Positions 11,705 to 26,092 of a DNA stretch of 64,000 bases are shown here, piece after piece; positions within the stretch are counted from its first letter, which is position 1, and every line of letters starts with the position of its first letter. The stretch comes from Volvox africanus (lineage: Eukaryota > Chlorophyta > Chlorophyceae > Chlamydomonadales > Volvocaceae). Location of the stretch: positions 1,690,001 to 1,754,000 of the forward strand of contig BSDZ01000020.1 of the NCBI GenBank assembly GCA_030268105.1, read 5' to 3'. The notes beneath the pieces were generated by a model that saw only the letters and a program-made list of their open reading frames with translations, did not search any database and was not told where the DNA came from. The position numbers and the translations under genes are program-made.

Positions 11705-14380
11705 GCCTGTCTGTGCCTGTCTGTGCCTGTCTGTGCCTGTCTATCGATCTGCCTGCCTGTCTGCCCGTCTGTCTGTGTGAGTGCGTGAGTGCGTGAGTGT
11801 TTATGCGTGTAGATGCCTATGTGTGCGCTAACGCGCTGCGCTTTAGCGCTGTTGTGATGATACGATATGATATCGATTAGCTCTATGCTACCGAGCGCTT
11901 GTGTGTCTGTCCATCCATTTCCCCATCCATCTGTCCAACCGTCCGTCCGTCTGTCCATCCATTCATCCGTCAGGCTGCTTTACCTCCCAGGTTGCAGCCC
12001 TCTCCTACGTCCGACCAGGAAAGCGTCGACCAACACAAGGATCGCACACCGCATGCGGACTGTACTTTTCTAGTTTTCTAGTTTTCCAAGTTTGGGCGCT
12101 GTGGACACATTTCCCTGGGCTTTAGAAGGTTTCTGGCTTGTACTCCGATGTACGACAGTTTTCTTTACGTCCACGCCTCTTCCTTGAATGGCGCTGGTGG
12201 AGATCCCTCTGGGGCTCTGCGTACGAGGAGTACGGCACCGTATACCCTGTTTCAGTGATGCGATGATAAACCGAATCACTCTAAACTGGCAGATTGCCTG
12301 TATGTGTTAGCATCTCAATTTTGGGGTCTTCGCTATCGGGCCTTTCCTGCTAAAAGGCAAGGCACCGTTTGACGCCGTCAGCGTTTGTGCTCGGCCAATG
12401 TGCCCAATCTGCGAGACGCCCCCGCCATCCATGGATGATTATCGTCCGGCATCCACATCCAGTTCCGCTGTTTTGTACATGTTTCCTTGGCATGCCCTTA
12501 AATGAGAGATTGGGGACCTATGGCACGTCTTAAGGCCGTTCCAAAATTGCGCGGTTTAAATAATGTATTTGTTATTTTGGATGTCATTTGAGCTCTACAT
12601 CTATCTACCTTAAAACAACGGTATTTAGTTGTTGTAGCCACAGCCGGATTATTTAGAACGGTGTCCAGAAGTGGTGCCGCCCGTAATCTATTCCGCCGTA
12701 CAACATGGCTGTAGTAGTTAATGTTCCTAGTAATAAAGTTGTGTAAGATTTGTGAGCACAAGTCTTCAAAGCGGAGTGGATTTGCCTCCTGCGCTTTCGA
12801 GCAGCGCTTTTGAATGGCATCGTAGTAGTCGTATATATACGGCACACGCTTCCACAAACAAAAGCTGCAAGATGTACTCACTCATCAGGATCTTGAGAGC
12901 AGTGTGTTTTTCGGTAACCAGCTACTTTTTTGTAATCCAAAACGTATTTTGGACTTCTGAAGCAATAGCCAGGAAAATTGGTCGGGACTTGGGCTGGTTA
13001 CTCGTGATGATGGTACAAGGTCCTGAGATGTCTATGGGGAAATTTTGGTCCAAGAAATGACCCATTATTTGAAAATTTTCTTATGGGGTGTTATCTGCAT
13101 GTAGGTATTTGTTTAATAGGGTATTCAAATTTTGTTTATAGCATTTCAAGACATTTGCCCTAGATTAGTATCTATTATATATTAATTATCACCCTGCCCT
13201 GGGATGAGAGGACACGTCCATGAGGCGGACAAACGTAGTATCCTGGGGTGTCTACGGGTAGTGTCCAGGATGGACTGTGTATGATCATCTTCCTTGTCTT
13301 AGGCGAATATAGCAGAGATACTATACCAGGTGTACCAGACAATTCCCGGCAATACCAGGCTTCCGAAGGAAGCCCTTTCCCAGATAAGCCAGGATATGCG
13401 GTCACGCAATATCCTGACCCTCCTTTGTAACTATTACCAGCAACCAAGTCACCAGAGTTGTAAGAGCTCCCCTTAAATACAGTCATGCATATAACGTATA
13501 GCGTGCTCGCTAAGCCGTGTCGCAACCGTCTCGTCGTCACAATTCTCGCACTCCTGCAGTTCGACCGTTGGTAAGCCCTCAACCACTTCCGTTAGGACCG
13601 TTGACATGTGGGGGTTAGTTGTTGACCTGCAGGATCAACGGTTGACCAGTCTTGGCCGCCTTGCGATACAACAGGCATCGGGCCAAGGCCCGGAAGATTT
13701 CACCGAAGAGGAGTTTTTTGCCTGGAAAACTTATAAATGTACGTATGCGTACATTTGTACGTTTGCACATGTACGAATGACGAATGACGAATGAAGTCCC
13801 CCAAAGCTAATGCTCTCTCAAAGACAAATGAACAATTTGCCAAGTTCATATGGCAATGTCGTCAATGGCAAGCAGTTCGACCAGGTCAGTGAGGTTTTCC
13901 AGGCCGATGACCCTTTGCATGTGCATATATGCCCAGGGCTTATTAAAGTTATTCCGTAGTCATATTTCCGTACACAGAGACCATTTCCACCTGGTGACGT
14001 GGTGAGCAGCAACTACAAGTGGATAGATGCAGAACAAATCCATTAAAAGTTGAGATCCTTTTAAGAGCTAAGGCAAGGTGGTAATTTTTACGGATTATCA
14101 TGTTCTTGAAGGGGCGCAAAAGCCCCCAGCTTTTTTGCAATTGTTAGTTTGTAACCACCATAACGGTCACCAAAACAAAAATACATTGTTTGAGAAGCCT
14201 TTGCGGCACTCAGTCAACTATTACAGACACGGCCATTTGGTTAATTATTATTTCGTATCATCAACTCCAACTTCAACCGACCAACGACTAAGCACACAAA
14301 TAGTTGAAGTGTCATCGATCGCCACCTGTTACAGCAAAAACCACAACTATGCGGTATGCACCCATCCTGTCCGACTCTGT
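8159..14380. other. Gene-poor, microsatellite-rich stretch
   Basis: No frame here shows a domain, a sensible splice chain or sustained exon-like composition. It contains a GTGTTGGTGATGG minisatellite (8210-8262), TGTATG-like runs (8940-9030), a GAGGAGC tandem (9240-9272), a GGACACGGATAC minisatellite (9450-9500), GGAGA (9781-9808), ATT (9857-9873), CAG (10194-10217) and a CTGT array. AT-richer sequence at 12500-13200 has open frames of about 100 codons on both strands (12498-12881 minus, 12752-13060 plus) that I do not recognise. At 8367-8384 a short CCTAAAACCCAAACCC run resembles telomere repeat. Confidence 0.5.
11630..11765. repeat. CTGT tetranucleotide array
   Basis: CTGT/CTGTGC repeats run for about 135 bp. 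The Cys/Leu/Ser-rich or Thr/Asp/Arg/Gln-rich open frames across it are products of the repeat, not genes. Confidence 0.9.
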
Positions 14381-14390
14381 CTCACTTACA
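14325..14390 (-). promoter_or_regulatory. TGTAA polyadenylation signals for the minus-strand gene
   Basis: TTACA on the plus strand at 14386-14390 and again near 14327-14331 reads TGTAA on the minus strand. It lies about 155 nt past the proposed stop at 14543, which supports the orientation and end of that gene. Confidence 0.45.
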
Positions 14391-14542
14391 AGAGCACACG
14401 CGCTCCGCTCGGCCCTTCGCCCGTTACCGGCCGGCTCTGGGCTTCTTGTTAGCGAGATAGCCCTTGGCTTCCTAACCCAAAACTCCTTTCCAGGCCCCCT
14501 CCCAACGTCAAGGCCCTATAGCCCTAATGCTTTCCCTCCTCC

Positions 14543-16739
<2,197 letters not shown>

Positions 16740-17769
16740 TACATATGGATGAGTTATTGTTCGTTCGTCAAACGAGGATGTCGCCTGATGAAGATTACAA
16801 GGTCCTGTGAGCTCGTACGGCCCGGTACGAGACAGGACCCTAAAACACTCTAGAACAGAAAGATAGATAATAAAACAAGGGATATTCTTTTAGCTCAGTT
16901 AGTACCAAGAGCGGTATGACGAACATTTTTTACCGTCTCGCCTGCCTGAAATATGCCGGACTTCATATGCCGGACACCCTTTCATGATATCGCCTTTGCC
17001 AAAGTGCGCCGATAAAACGAGTTCATTGCAACCATGTTCCCCTCCGGAATGCCACCAGCTTGTCTTATCTCTTGTTATATGCCGGGCATTCCATTAAGAC
17101 ATGATACGCGTCCTTGATCACGCAATTGTCACATAGAGGGTAGTGAAGAACACTCCTGGATCTGGACCTCGTCTCGCCCAAAGCCCAACGCTGCCTCAAT
17201 ATTGGGTCGGGGAACCCCGTACGTACCCCGTACGGTACTGGCGCGAAACGATGATAGCAAATGTCGCCTGCCTTAGGGAAAACTTAGAGGAATCCGATAT
17301 TGAAGATTACAAGCATTTTTGATTGCGGCAATCCTGGCGCCCTCTTCACCAAGCCGGGGCCATGCTGCTACCCGCAAGAGAAAACACGCTAGCGTTGGAA
17401 GCCCAGCCACTCTCTTGACACAAATCTTTCCCAAACTTGCGCTTTTCTCTCCAACAAAGCCTTCTGTATGTGAGGCAGGACAGTTCATGGGCAGCCATCC
17501 GCCGGGCCGCCTTGAGGTGACGGAAGGCGATGTTTTTGCCGTTTCTCCTCCCGAGGCCGCAAAAGATTGCAAGCGGCATAAGCGGGGACATCACGAACAA
17601 CCTGCCTCAGTACGTCTGCAAAGGCCGCATCGGTCGATGCCGGTGATAACCGTGTCGGCCTGCGAAAGCCGCAAATGTTAGGAATACGAGGTTGCCTTCG
17701 TATTCGCCCTGCAAGATAGTGCCTCACATAAAAATTTCCCCATCTCAAATTCAACTCCAATGGCTCCAG
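16740..17769. other. Intergenic stretch between divergently transcribed genes
   Basis: Lies between the 5' ends of the minus-strand gene and the RING gene, so it may hold both promoters and the first exon(s) of the RING gene. A tRNA box-A-like TAGCTCAGTTAGT occurs at 16891-16903 without a matching T arm. A short motif (GAAGATTACAAG) recurs at about 16788 and 17301. No protein-coding exon could be defended. Confidence 0.4.
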
Positions 17770-19961
17770 AACCCAGGTCCCGAACCGCCCTCTGCAACTG
17801 AATTCGACCTGGATGTCTTGCAACCCGACTGGTGGCAGCCTCAGCCCCATGCCACGCTTAACCCAAATGAGTACCAGGTTAGGACCGCCAAACAGAGTCA
17901 CTTGTGTGCCCACGCACGTCTGCCATCACCTGTCAGTTCCCGCCACCACCCTCACCAACACCACCATCAACAGCGTCACCATGGCCATTTTTTGTTATCA
18001 AATACCGTGTTCCTTCGTCCATTTGTTCGTTCGAATCGAATTACAATTATTAATTATTGTGTTGATGACACATCGATCCGCGTTCATTCTTTACGTATCC
18101 GCACAGGACCGGCCCGCTGGCCCTCTGGCCAGCTCTCTTTCCTGCGCTCTCTGCCACGAGCTATTGCAGGAGGCAATGACCTCGCTGGAGTGCGGCCACT
18201 CATGTAAGGCCTTATGCGGCTTGTACGCACACCTTGTATGAAACTGTGACGGAGAGGTGCAGTAGGGTGGGGTAAGGGGCAAGGTAGTGTCGTGGCTAAT
18301 GTTAGAAAGCGGTCAGCTGCCTCCGAAACGTAGAGATCTTATCTTTCAATTGCAAGAAAGTATGTGGGGGGAGCTCGGGGAAATGGGAAGTTGAGAGGGT
18401 ATCTATAAGACTGTGTGTGCATTGGCAGTCTCGCACCCGCATGTAGTTGAAGCATCTGAAAAGTGATTGCATACAAATAAAAATAAATTCCCATACCCTT
18501 TTAGCGGCGAAATGTGCTATTTATTGCAGTTGTATTTCATATCGCGCTGTGTGCAGACTGCTATGATTGCATCGAAAGGCGGGTGGACATTGGGGGCAAT
18601 CACAATATCTGCCCCGTGGAGGGTTGCGGGGTGGTGCTGGGACCCAGCCCCTTTGACCACCACAGGCTCGTGTACGACACACTGCTGGACGGCCTCATGC
18701 AAAAGGTATGATGCAAATGAGAAGAGAGAATGAATGTGTGCGTGTTTGTGTGATGTGATGTGTGGGCTGTGGGCCAAACAAAATGCGAGGTGAGCAATCC
18801 ATATAAAGGAGGTATAACCCACATTACGTAACACGTAAAGGCTCTCGGGAAGATGTGTTGCCTCTTCGGGGGTTGAACACTGAACAGCTCTTGAAAGTAC
18901 GGCATTTGAGTATTAGGAGTATTGATTAGCGCGTCAGAATGCTGATGTGACGACACGGAGTGCGAAATGCTGTAAGAACTCAAGATAATGTGACGAGGTG
19001 CGCACTGTGCGTGTAAGTGCTACCACAGGCCCTAGGCCTTCCCGCCTTCGGCTAAGCTGGTAAATGGAGTGAAGAGAGAAATGTTGCACGCTTTCCCAGC
19101 CGGGCGCATGCGTTTTTTGTCCGTGATCGACCGAACGGCCGCTGGACGAGTAAAAGAGTCATCAGCCATCACTGCATCACGCCACCGGTTCAACTCCCGT
19201 CATTTAGTTGGGGATTTGGTCGGTCTGTCAAACTCGATCTGGATCCAAAACTCTCCGCAGATCTTCCCTCGGCCTGATCTGGATGCGGCACTCACCACGA
19301 GAAGGGCCGAACGTGAGGAAGCAACTCGGCAGGCCCGGGCCGCGGTTAACGGCTGCGGCGGCGGTCAACGCAACAACCAACACAACCACCACCGCCAGGC
19401 ACATCAACAGCAGCATTGCTCGCAGCAGCATCAACCGACCTCTGCCAGAGCTTCCCGCGAAGATGGCGCCATGGTGGCGGGGGGGCGGCGGCGGCGGGGC
19501 GGCAACAGCATGGACGGCGGGGCGGATGGCGATGACGAAGGTACGGCACGGGCTCGGCCCTGTACAGCGTTTGGGGAAGGGATTGCGTGGAATAGGACGA
19601 ATTCGGTTAGCTGATACAGCTGATGCCGCTCATGCTCTTTTCCTCTCCCTTCGATCGTTGCGATTAGTTACATGAGGTGGTGGCTTCCGGGGCCTTTCAT
19701 CGTGGCACAGACAGCGATCAAGAGCGGCGGAGGCAAGGAGCAGGGCAAGGTGCAGTAGCAGCAACAGGAGGAAGAGGAAGAGGCCTGCGGAGGCACCGCT
19801 GATGCTGCGTTGTTGGCTTACGGCTGGCTTGTAGCGCGCATGCTCATGCTATAGAAAACGTATTACCAGTTGGTGGTTATTTTGCAGGCGGTTTCCCTCA
19901 CTACCTGCCATTAGGACCAACATACTGGATACGGCACTCTTGTACGTTACACAATTGGTAA
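17770..19961 (+). CDS. RING-finger protein, PCGF/DRIP-like (5' end incomplete)
   Basis: Exons 17770-17877, 18107-18203, 18557-18705, 19261-19540 and probably 19888-19961 (stop TAA) join in phase for 235 aa. The first coding exon(s) upstream were not found, since the frame has no ATG before 17770. The RING is split by an intron: C49, C52, C65, H67, C70, C73, C87, C92 of the modelled part. It is followed by GVVLGPSPFDHH and, after another splice, KIFPRPD, as in Polycomb RING-finger and plant DREB2A-interacting proteins (CPxC...LGP...KIFP). A RING E3 ubiquitin-ligase role is family knowledge; the target is unknown. The last ligand pair is C-x4-C instead of the usual C-x2-C. The rest is His/Gln/Arg/Gly rich. 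The final exon is the least certain. Confidence 0.7.
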
Positions 19962-21188
19962 CGGGTAACAATCTCCCCACATCCTCCTCCTTCTCCACTG
20001 GAGCTGCAATAAAAGAATGAATGCCCAGTGCGGTGTGGTGTGGAGCGGAGCGGAAGGGGGGGGAGGGAGAGGGGGAATGCAGATGTGAGACCAGGTAAGG
20101 TCAGGACGTGTTCAATGTGGATCTTCCCACCAATACCTCTTGGGCACGTTGTATGTCGTACGGACGGGAAATGGTGCGCGGGGACAGGCACACACGCGTT
20201 GGCCCCTCTTTGACGCCGCACAGTTAGCTTCCCTTCAGAGGGCTGGCCTTTCTTCAGCCGATGAGGCGATGCAGTGGGCAGTGGGAAGTAAGAACTCGCA
20301 GGGGCCGACGTCGCCCTCCAGATGGCGAAGGGGACGCCACCGGCCTGCTCCTGAAGGACCTGGCCAGCTTTCTGTTATCACCAGCATGGGGTGAAGGCCG
20401 GGCTGCGAGGCCCCTATATGCGGTTGCGGTTGCGAGGATTTGACAGTCGTTATCTCCCTTCGTGCCGCTGCCTGTGGAAACGCACAGCGTGGCCGACTGC
20501 TGCCTGAGTGGCCCCCCCACAGAGCGGCCTGAAAGCGCTGTCGGCGCCCAACTCGCGCCTTTCACAGCACGAATCAAAGTGCCCATCAGCGGGATGTTTG
20601 AGAGGGTGTGGTTTTGAAGATGGCGGTTGTTCGTCATAAGGCCCATCTCGGAATATTCCGTTAGTTGACGTGGTTTGGGTGGGGAGGGACAGTTTTCACC
20701 ATTCTCTCGACAGTTTTGTCACCGTGAGAGACCGTTGGTCATTATGATTTGATTGGTTTTAACAGCTCATGGAAACTCCGATCCTTTTCGTTTGCCGGCT
20801 GTCTGACCCAGAGGCCAAAAGCTTGGTGCGTGATTGCGACATCTCTGTGTGTGTCTCTCTGTGTGTCTCTCTCTCCTCTTCATTTGTACACGACATACAT
20901 GGTTTTCTTCGTTTCTCATCACCTGTGCCATCGGAATAAAAAACAGACCACCCCCCCTCCCCATATAAGAGAAAAGCTCTCGTTGGACTCGTTGACCCCA
21001 ACCTCATCTGATGTATACAACAAACAATATCTATTTAAAAACTACGTATGTACACGCATGTGCATGTGCGCCCGGGGGAAGGGAGGAAGTCTACATCACT
21101 CTCACTACTCGAGGGGGCATTAATGTAAACGTAAAAAACTCCCGACCAGGTAACACATTTTGACATTGCTTGCGTCTCACTGATGCTA

Positions 21189-21224
21189 GGAGGGGGAGGG
21201 GGAGGGGGAGGGGGAGGGGGAGGA
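21189..21224. repeat. GGGGGA tandem array
   Basis: Hexanucleotide G5A tandem of about 36 bp, a candidate G-quadruplex-forming run. Confidence 0.85.
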
Positions 21225-24200
21225 GGCATTGCAAAGGCGAGTTACGATGGTCATGTTCCTTGTCTGGTCGGGAATGGCAAGGGCCGCTGATCCACTGATC
21301 TGCAGGCTGGTTGTTGTTGATGATTAGCGTGACTGACTTCGACTCGGTATCTTCGTGCGGATGAAGCAAGATGTTGCAGTCGACTGCCCAAGCGCGTAAG
21401 CACACTCGCTGTCCAGCTCAGATGAGAGCTCAGAGAGGACATGGTTTGGTCGGTGTGAGGGCCAGATGCCTTGACACGTCACAGGGGACCGCGCTGCTGG
21501 TGTGGGCTGGGACTTGCTGGACACACGGCGGCCCCAATTATGTGATGAAAAATTGACTGTATGTCTCTGTTAACTGAAAACTGCCGAGCAAATAGGAACG
21601 GCAAAACCCATGTCACAGTTTGATGTGTATGTAATACGTCACCCCGAAAAAAAGTACGTTGGTACGACGTCATCCTCAGTAACTAAGGCCCGTACCGCAA
21701 CATCATCTTCATCATTTAGGATTCATGGACCCAAAATACAGTCCAAAGGACAAATGTACGACGGAAGTCCGTACCGTACGTGTTGCCAAAGTGTCAACCA
21801 AGTTAGCGCACGGGGCCTTGGCCGAGCAAACAGTCCCGGGTATATCACGTTCGTTCAGATCAAGGGCGTCATTGTCTCTCATGAAAAGGCCATTTGTTAG
21901 TTAAGCTCCTTAACATCGTACAGTACCGTACGTATAATATAATTTTAGGGCGCGGTGAGGCATGTCAGTTGTAATTACGTAACGGCAGTTAACCCGTCAC
22001 CTGACTAGTCGGAACATTTCGTTGACCACATTCACAATCTCATTAGATCCCAACCGACCAACCAACCAGCCGCATATCGGATTTTAATTTCCATCTTTCC
22101 TGACTTTCGGATCCGCATGCCTGTCTGCAGAAACACGCCGTACTAGTACAACGGATACCATTATACTGCTAACGAAAAAAACACCGACACACAACTTCCC
22201 AAGAGCTCTCCGCAGTCCGGGTGCCAAAACAAAGAAACAAACCGCAAATCCTTAGAATACTGATACCCGTACATCATTCCTCCGAACCCATCATTCGCCG
22301 CATGCTGCCGGCCAAACCGAAAACACACATACACACATACATGAACACAACCTCCCCGAGCATCACCAGCAGCTAACAGCATTCACTAGTCCGCCAACAA
22401 CCTCGACTCCCTCATACCATAACAAAAAAGCGAACCACGCGGCCCTTTGGCTACCCAGAAGATGTAGGGACTAAACTCTGCACGAGCATTCCCCCCCGTC
22501 CCCCTGGAGCAGACTCCACGCCCACTGCTTCACGTGTAACACGAAACCACGAAAACACAGGCACGGACACGGTATAAAAGCTAACAATCGGTTGCTCGAT
22601 GTTAAAAAACACGAGGCCCTGTGTTGGCCGTACAATGGAACGTAACCATTCGTACAACACAATGCCGCAGAAACAGAAGCGTGGAGGAGGATCCAAATTC
22701 CCGATGCTAACGAACGCCCGAAAGGCGCCCAAAGATGCTTCAGCGGTTATGCAGTCAGGACGGCCAAGAAAGGAAGCACAGCAGCTGTGGCCACAACGCA
22801 GATCTGGCGGTGTACGACAGCACGTCGTTAAAAGTATTTTCCCGCCAACACTGAAAGCCCATGGGCCCCTCCCGCAGCCTGCCGTACATGCTAATACGGT
22901 CTTGGATACGTGCGTGTACGTGTTCCCTTTTCCGGCAGGTACGCCCTCGGGAATATTTGCCGTACTTGCCCGACATCTCCCCGTCACCAAACCCGCATTG
23001 ACACGTGTCAGCCAAACGAGTCAAAAGGACCGGCCTGTCGTACGACAACGCCCAGACACCAACGGTGCATACACATTCCTCCCCCAGTTCGACACTCTGG
23101 AACTCTCGGGTAGCAGCTTAACGGTCCGACATGACATGGCACGACATGATCCATGCACGGCGGCATCGGCGCCTTATGTTCGTACCTGGAGATGCGGCCC
23201 CGCGTGACGACGGCGAAAGAAGGCTCGCCAATTCGTACATCGTCGCAACCCGCGACTCAACACATTGCTCCACGACTCACAGCAATGTAAAGGCGCTACA
23301 GCAGTCGGTACGGAAAACGAAAGCCCTTTTCAGTTGCCCTTGCTGAGTGCGGTTTCCTTCCCTTCATGCTGCCTCGTCTTTAATTCATCAGTGATTGTGC
23401 ATCCAACGGTAATAACCACCGCTCGTACCGCTGGCACACATTCACATCCCCTCCTCCGTCTTCTCCACACAGCACATAGAGCAACTCAGAACAAGTCTGT
23501 CTGCCTGTCCGTCCCATAACCCTTATTCCCCCCCTCCTCAGTCAACTCTGTTGCCAACACAGACCTGGAGGCCACCAGGGCCTCCTCGGCGGGTTCCGGG
23601 TAACGGTTGTACGACATATTGATCCTTCCGTACAACACCTCATCAATGGACACACAATTTTTTCTTTATGCGATCCACATACACATACACATACACGTAC
23701 GCGTACGTGCACTAAGTGCCGACCGCCACTACTTGCTGCTACCTTGCAGGCTCTGCCCCAGGCTGTCCCAGGCGTCTCTTTCGTTCTCCCCTCCTCCCAC
23801 CAACACCCAAGCCACCACCACCACGCGCGTATGCAGATAGAGGCGGTCGCAGCTCCCCGCCGCCTTGTCTCTCCCCCTTTATGTCATCACCTTCCTCTAC
23901 CCCGCCTTCTCCACCACCTCCTCCTCCCCATCATCATCTTCATCATCACTTAAGGGATTAGGAGGACGACTTTTTCTGGCACGTAAAAATCCGTCGATTC
24001 GGCAGGGCGGGGCTGCGGATGTGGGTGGAGGCGGGCACGACAGTGGAAGTGGACGCTGGACATGGACCAGTTCGCGTGTGCCGTACAAGTACCCTCCCTC
24101 AAGGTACGACAACCGGGAGCTGGAAAAAAAACACAGTGTTTTGCCTACCCGATGATGCGACCGAGCTCGTTTCATACAGGTCACAATCCAGCCCCATAGC

Positions 24201-24375
24201 TAAGCTAGCCACACGGGGAGCGGACGAATGCGAAGAATATGGTGTCAATGCCGGAGTCGATGTGGACATCGATCTCGGCAGCCGCTCTGCTCTGCAACGC
24301 CCCATACACCCCCAGCACGGCAAGGCACCTAATCTAATGTTTTCCTATCACCCTGCCTCCCTCCCCCCTATTTTC

Positions 24376-24505
24376 CTATCACCCTGTCCCTCCCCCCCCC
24401 TCCCTCCCTCCCTGTCCCTCCCTCCCTGTCCCTCCCTCCCTGTCCCTCCCTCCCTCCCTCCCTGTGCATCCCTCCCTCGCTCCCTGTGCCTCCCTCCCTC
24501 CCTCA
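24376..24505. repeat. CCCT-rich array
   Basis: Imperfect TCCC/CTCC array with interspersed TGTCCC units, about 130 bp, downstream of the LRR gene on its own strand. Confidence 0.9.
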
Positions 24506-24930
24506 GAGCCAAAGCCATATCAGCTTGCCGCCCCTCTCTTCCACCCCAACCCCTCAACAAGACCACTTTCCAATGCGACGCCCTGTTAAGACGGGGACAA
24601 AGCAAAAACCCGTACGTGGTATAATAAAACACACACATACACACACACACACACAAGCGCTCCCTTCCCTTTCATCGGGGCGCCCCTGCCCCCACTTCGG
24701 GCCCTATATATACACTGCCCGACATTGGATTACGTCATTACCAAAATCATATCGGCACGTGGCACGTATGCGTGCCCAGCATACATGTACGACACCGCGG
24801 TCAGATCACCATGGACGCTTTATGGGTATTGGGTTTTGATAAGGACATGTCCGCGAACCCCCTCCTCCCCCTCCCTATTTCTCCTCCTCCTCCTCCCTTC
24901 TCCTCGTCCTCTACTCCCCTTCTCCTCGTC

Positions 24931-26060
24931 TCAATGTTGGTTACTGTGTTGGACAGAGCGACGTTGCTGATTGGAGGAGCTGACCTGGTCATCATCAATC
25001 AGCTGCGCCTTAGTGCTGGAGGTGGGCAGCGCGCAGGGCCGGGTGATGTCGGGGAGTTTGCAGCCCTCGAAGTCCACAGCGACCCGCGGACCCAGAGCGC
25101 GGACGACCGCGTTGCGGCCTCGGGAGGTGACGCCCTGACGTGTGTGTATGGGGAGGGAGGGGGCAAGGGCGCGGGGTAGGGCGGGTTGAGATTCAAGTAC
25201 CGGGGTTGTTGACGGTTAGCGGGAGGGTAGGGGCATAGGGCCCAGGGATGCTTTTACGGTTGCCAACGAAAGACTTCACACGGTAATGTGGACGAAACGA
25301 AGTACGCGGGTCCTGCAACCTCCTCGGTCGCAAAGGCTCAGCCCCCAGCCCCCAACCCCAACCCCCAACCCCAACCAGTAATTCTCCCCTCCCCTCCCCT
25401 CCCCTCCCCCACCTCGCAGTGCAGTACGGAAAGGTCCTTCAAACCCGTGTGTCCGCTCAGCGCCACCAGCACCTTGTCGCTCATGGAGTTGACGTCCTTC
25501 ACCTGAAGGAGTCACATCACGTGAAGGGCACATAGAACAAAACAGGGGCGAGCTGGATGGGGGTGGGTGCAACAGAGAGCACACGAGAGACCTGGTATTG
25601 CCGTTGTGAAACGCAAAATACACAAACCGCAAACCACTGACCATCACCACTACTAGTGATACAAGGAGGGGGTTAAAAACGAAATCCCGTACACTAAAAT
25701 TTAAGAATCCGGAACGGCCGTAATGGATAGGGTTAGGTTGGCATATGTTGCAACGCGATGAGTAATGTTGGCGATATTGAAGGCGGATGGTGGCACAGCA
25801 GAATCACAGCACACCACAGCACAGCACAGCATAGAGCCACGGACGCGAAGCTGACCTCGAGTCTGGTGAGCTGCTTGAGGGCGCCCAGCCCCGCCGCCAG
25901 CGCCCCCTCCCCGATTGTGTGGAGGTGCTTCAGCGCGACGTAGCGCAGCTCGCTGAGGCCCGCCAGGGACATCAGGAAGGTGCCTGGGCGGGCGGAGGAG
26001 GGGGGGGACGTTAATGGACGTCAATGGACTATTCAATGTTATCCATTATCCGCCTTTAAC

Positions 26061-26092
<32 letters not shown>

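Larger units (their letters stand above)
19962..24930. other. No gene found; possible 3' UTRs of two converging genes
   Basis: The RING gene (+) and the LRR gene (-) converge here. Open frames of 180-200 codons at 22451-22990 (-) and 22599-23207 (+) overlap each other and have no motif. Repeats present: GGGGGA (21189-21224), CCCT (24376-24505) and CA (24631-24656). A few TTACA/TGTAA words occur, but none is well placed enough to call a transcript end. Confidence 0.45.

Noticed and set aside
11365..11958. 197-codon minus-strand frame rich in Thr-Asp-Arg-Gln
   Set aside because: Produced by the CTGT array.
12498..12881. 127-codon minus-strand frame in AT-richer sequence
   Set aside because: Not recognisable and without supporting splice or poly(A) context; the opposite strand is open as well.
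22451..23207. Overlapping frames of 179 (-) and 202 (+) codons
   Set aside because: No motif and no splice context, and both strands are open together; probably 3' UTR or intergenic sequence.
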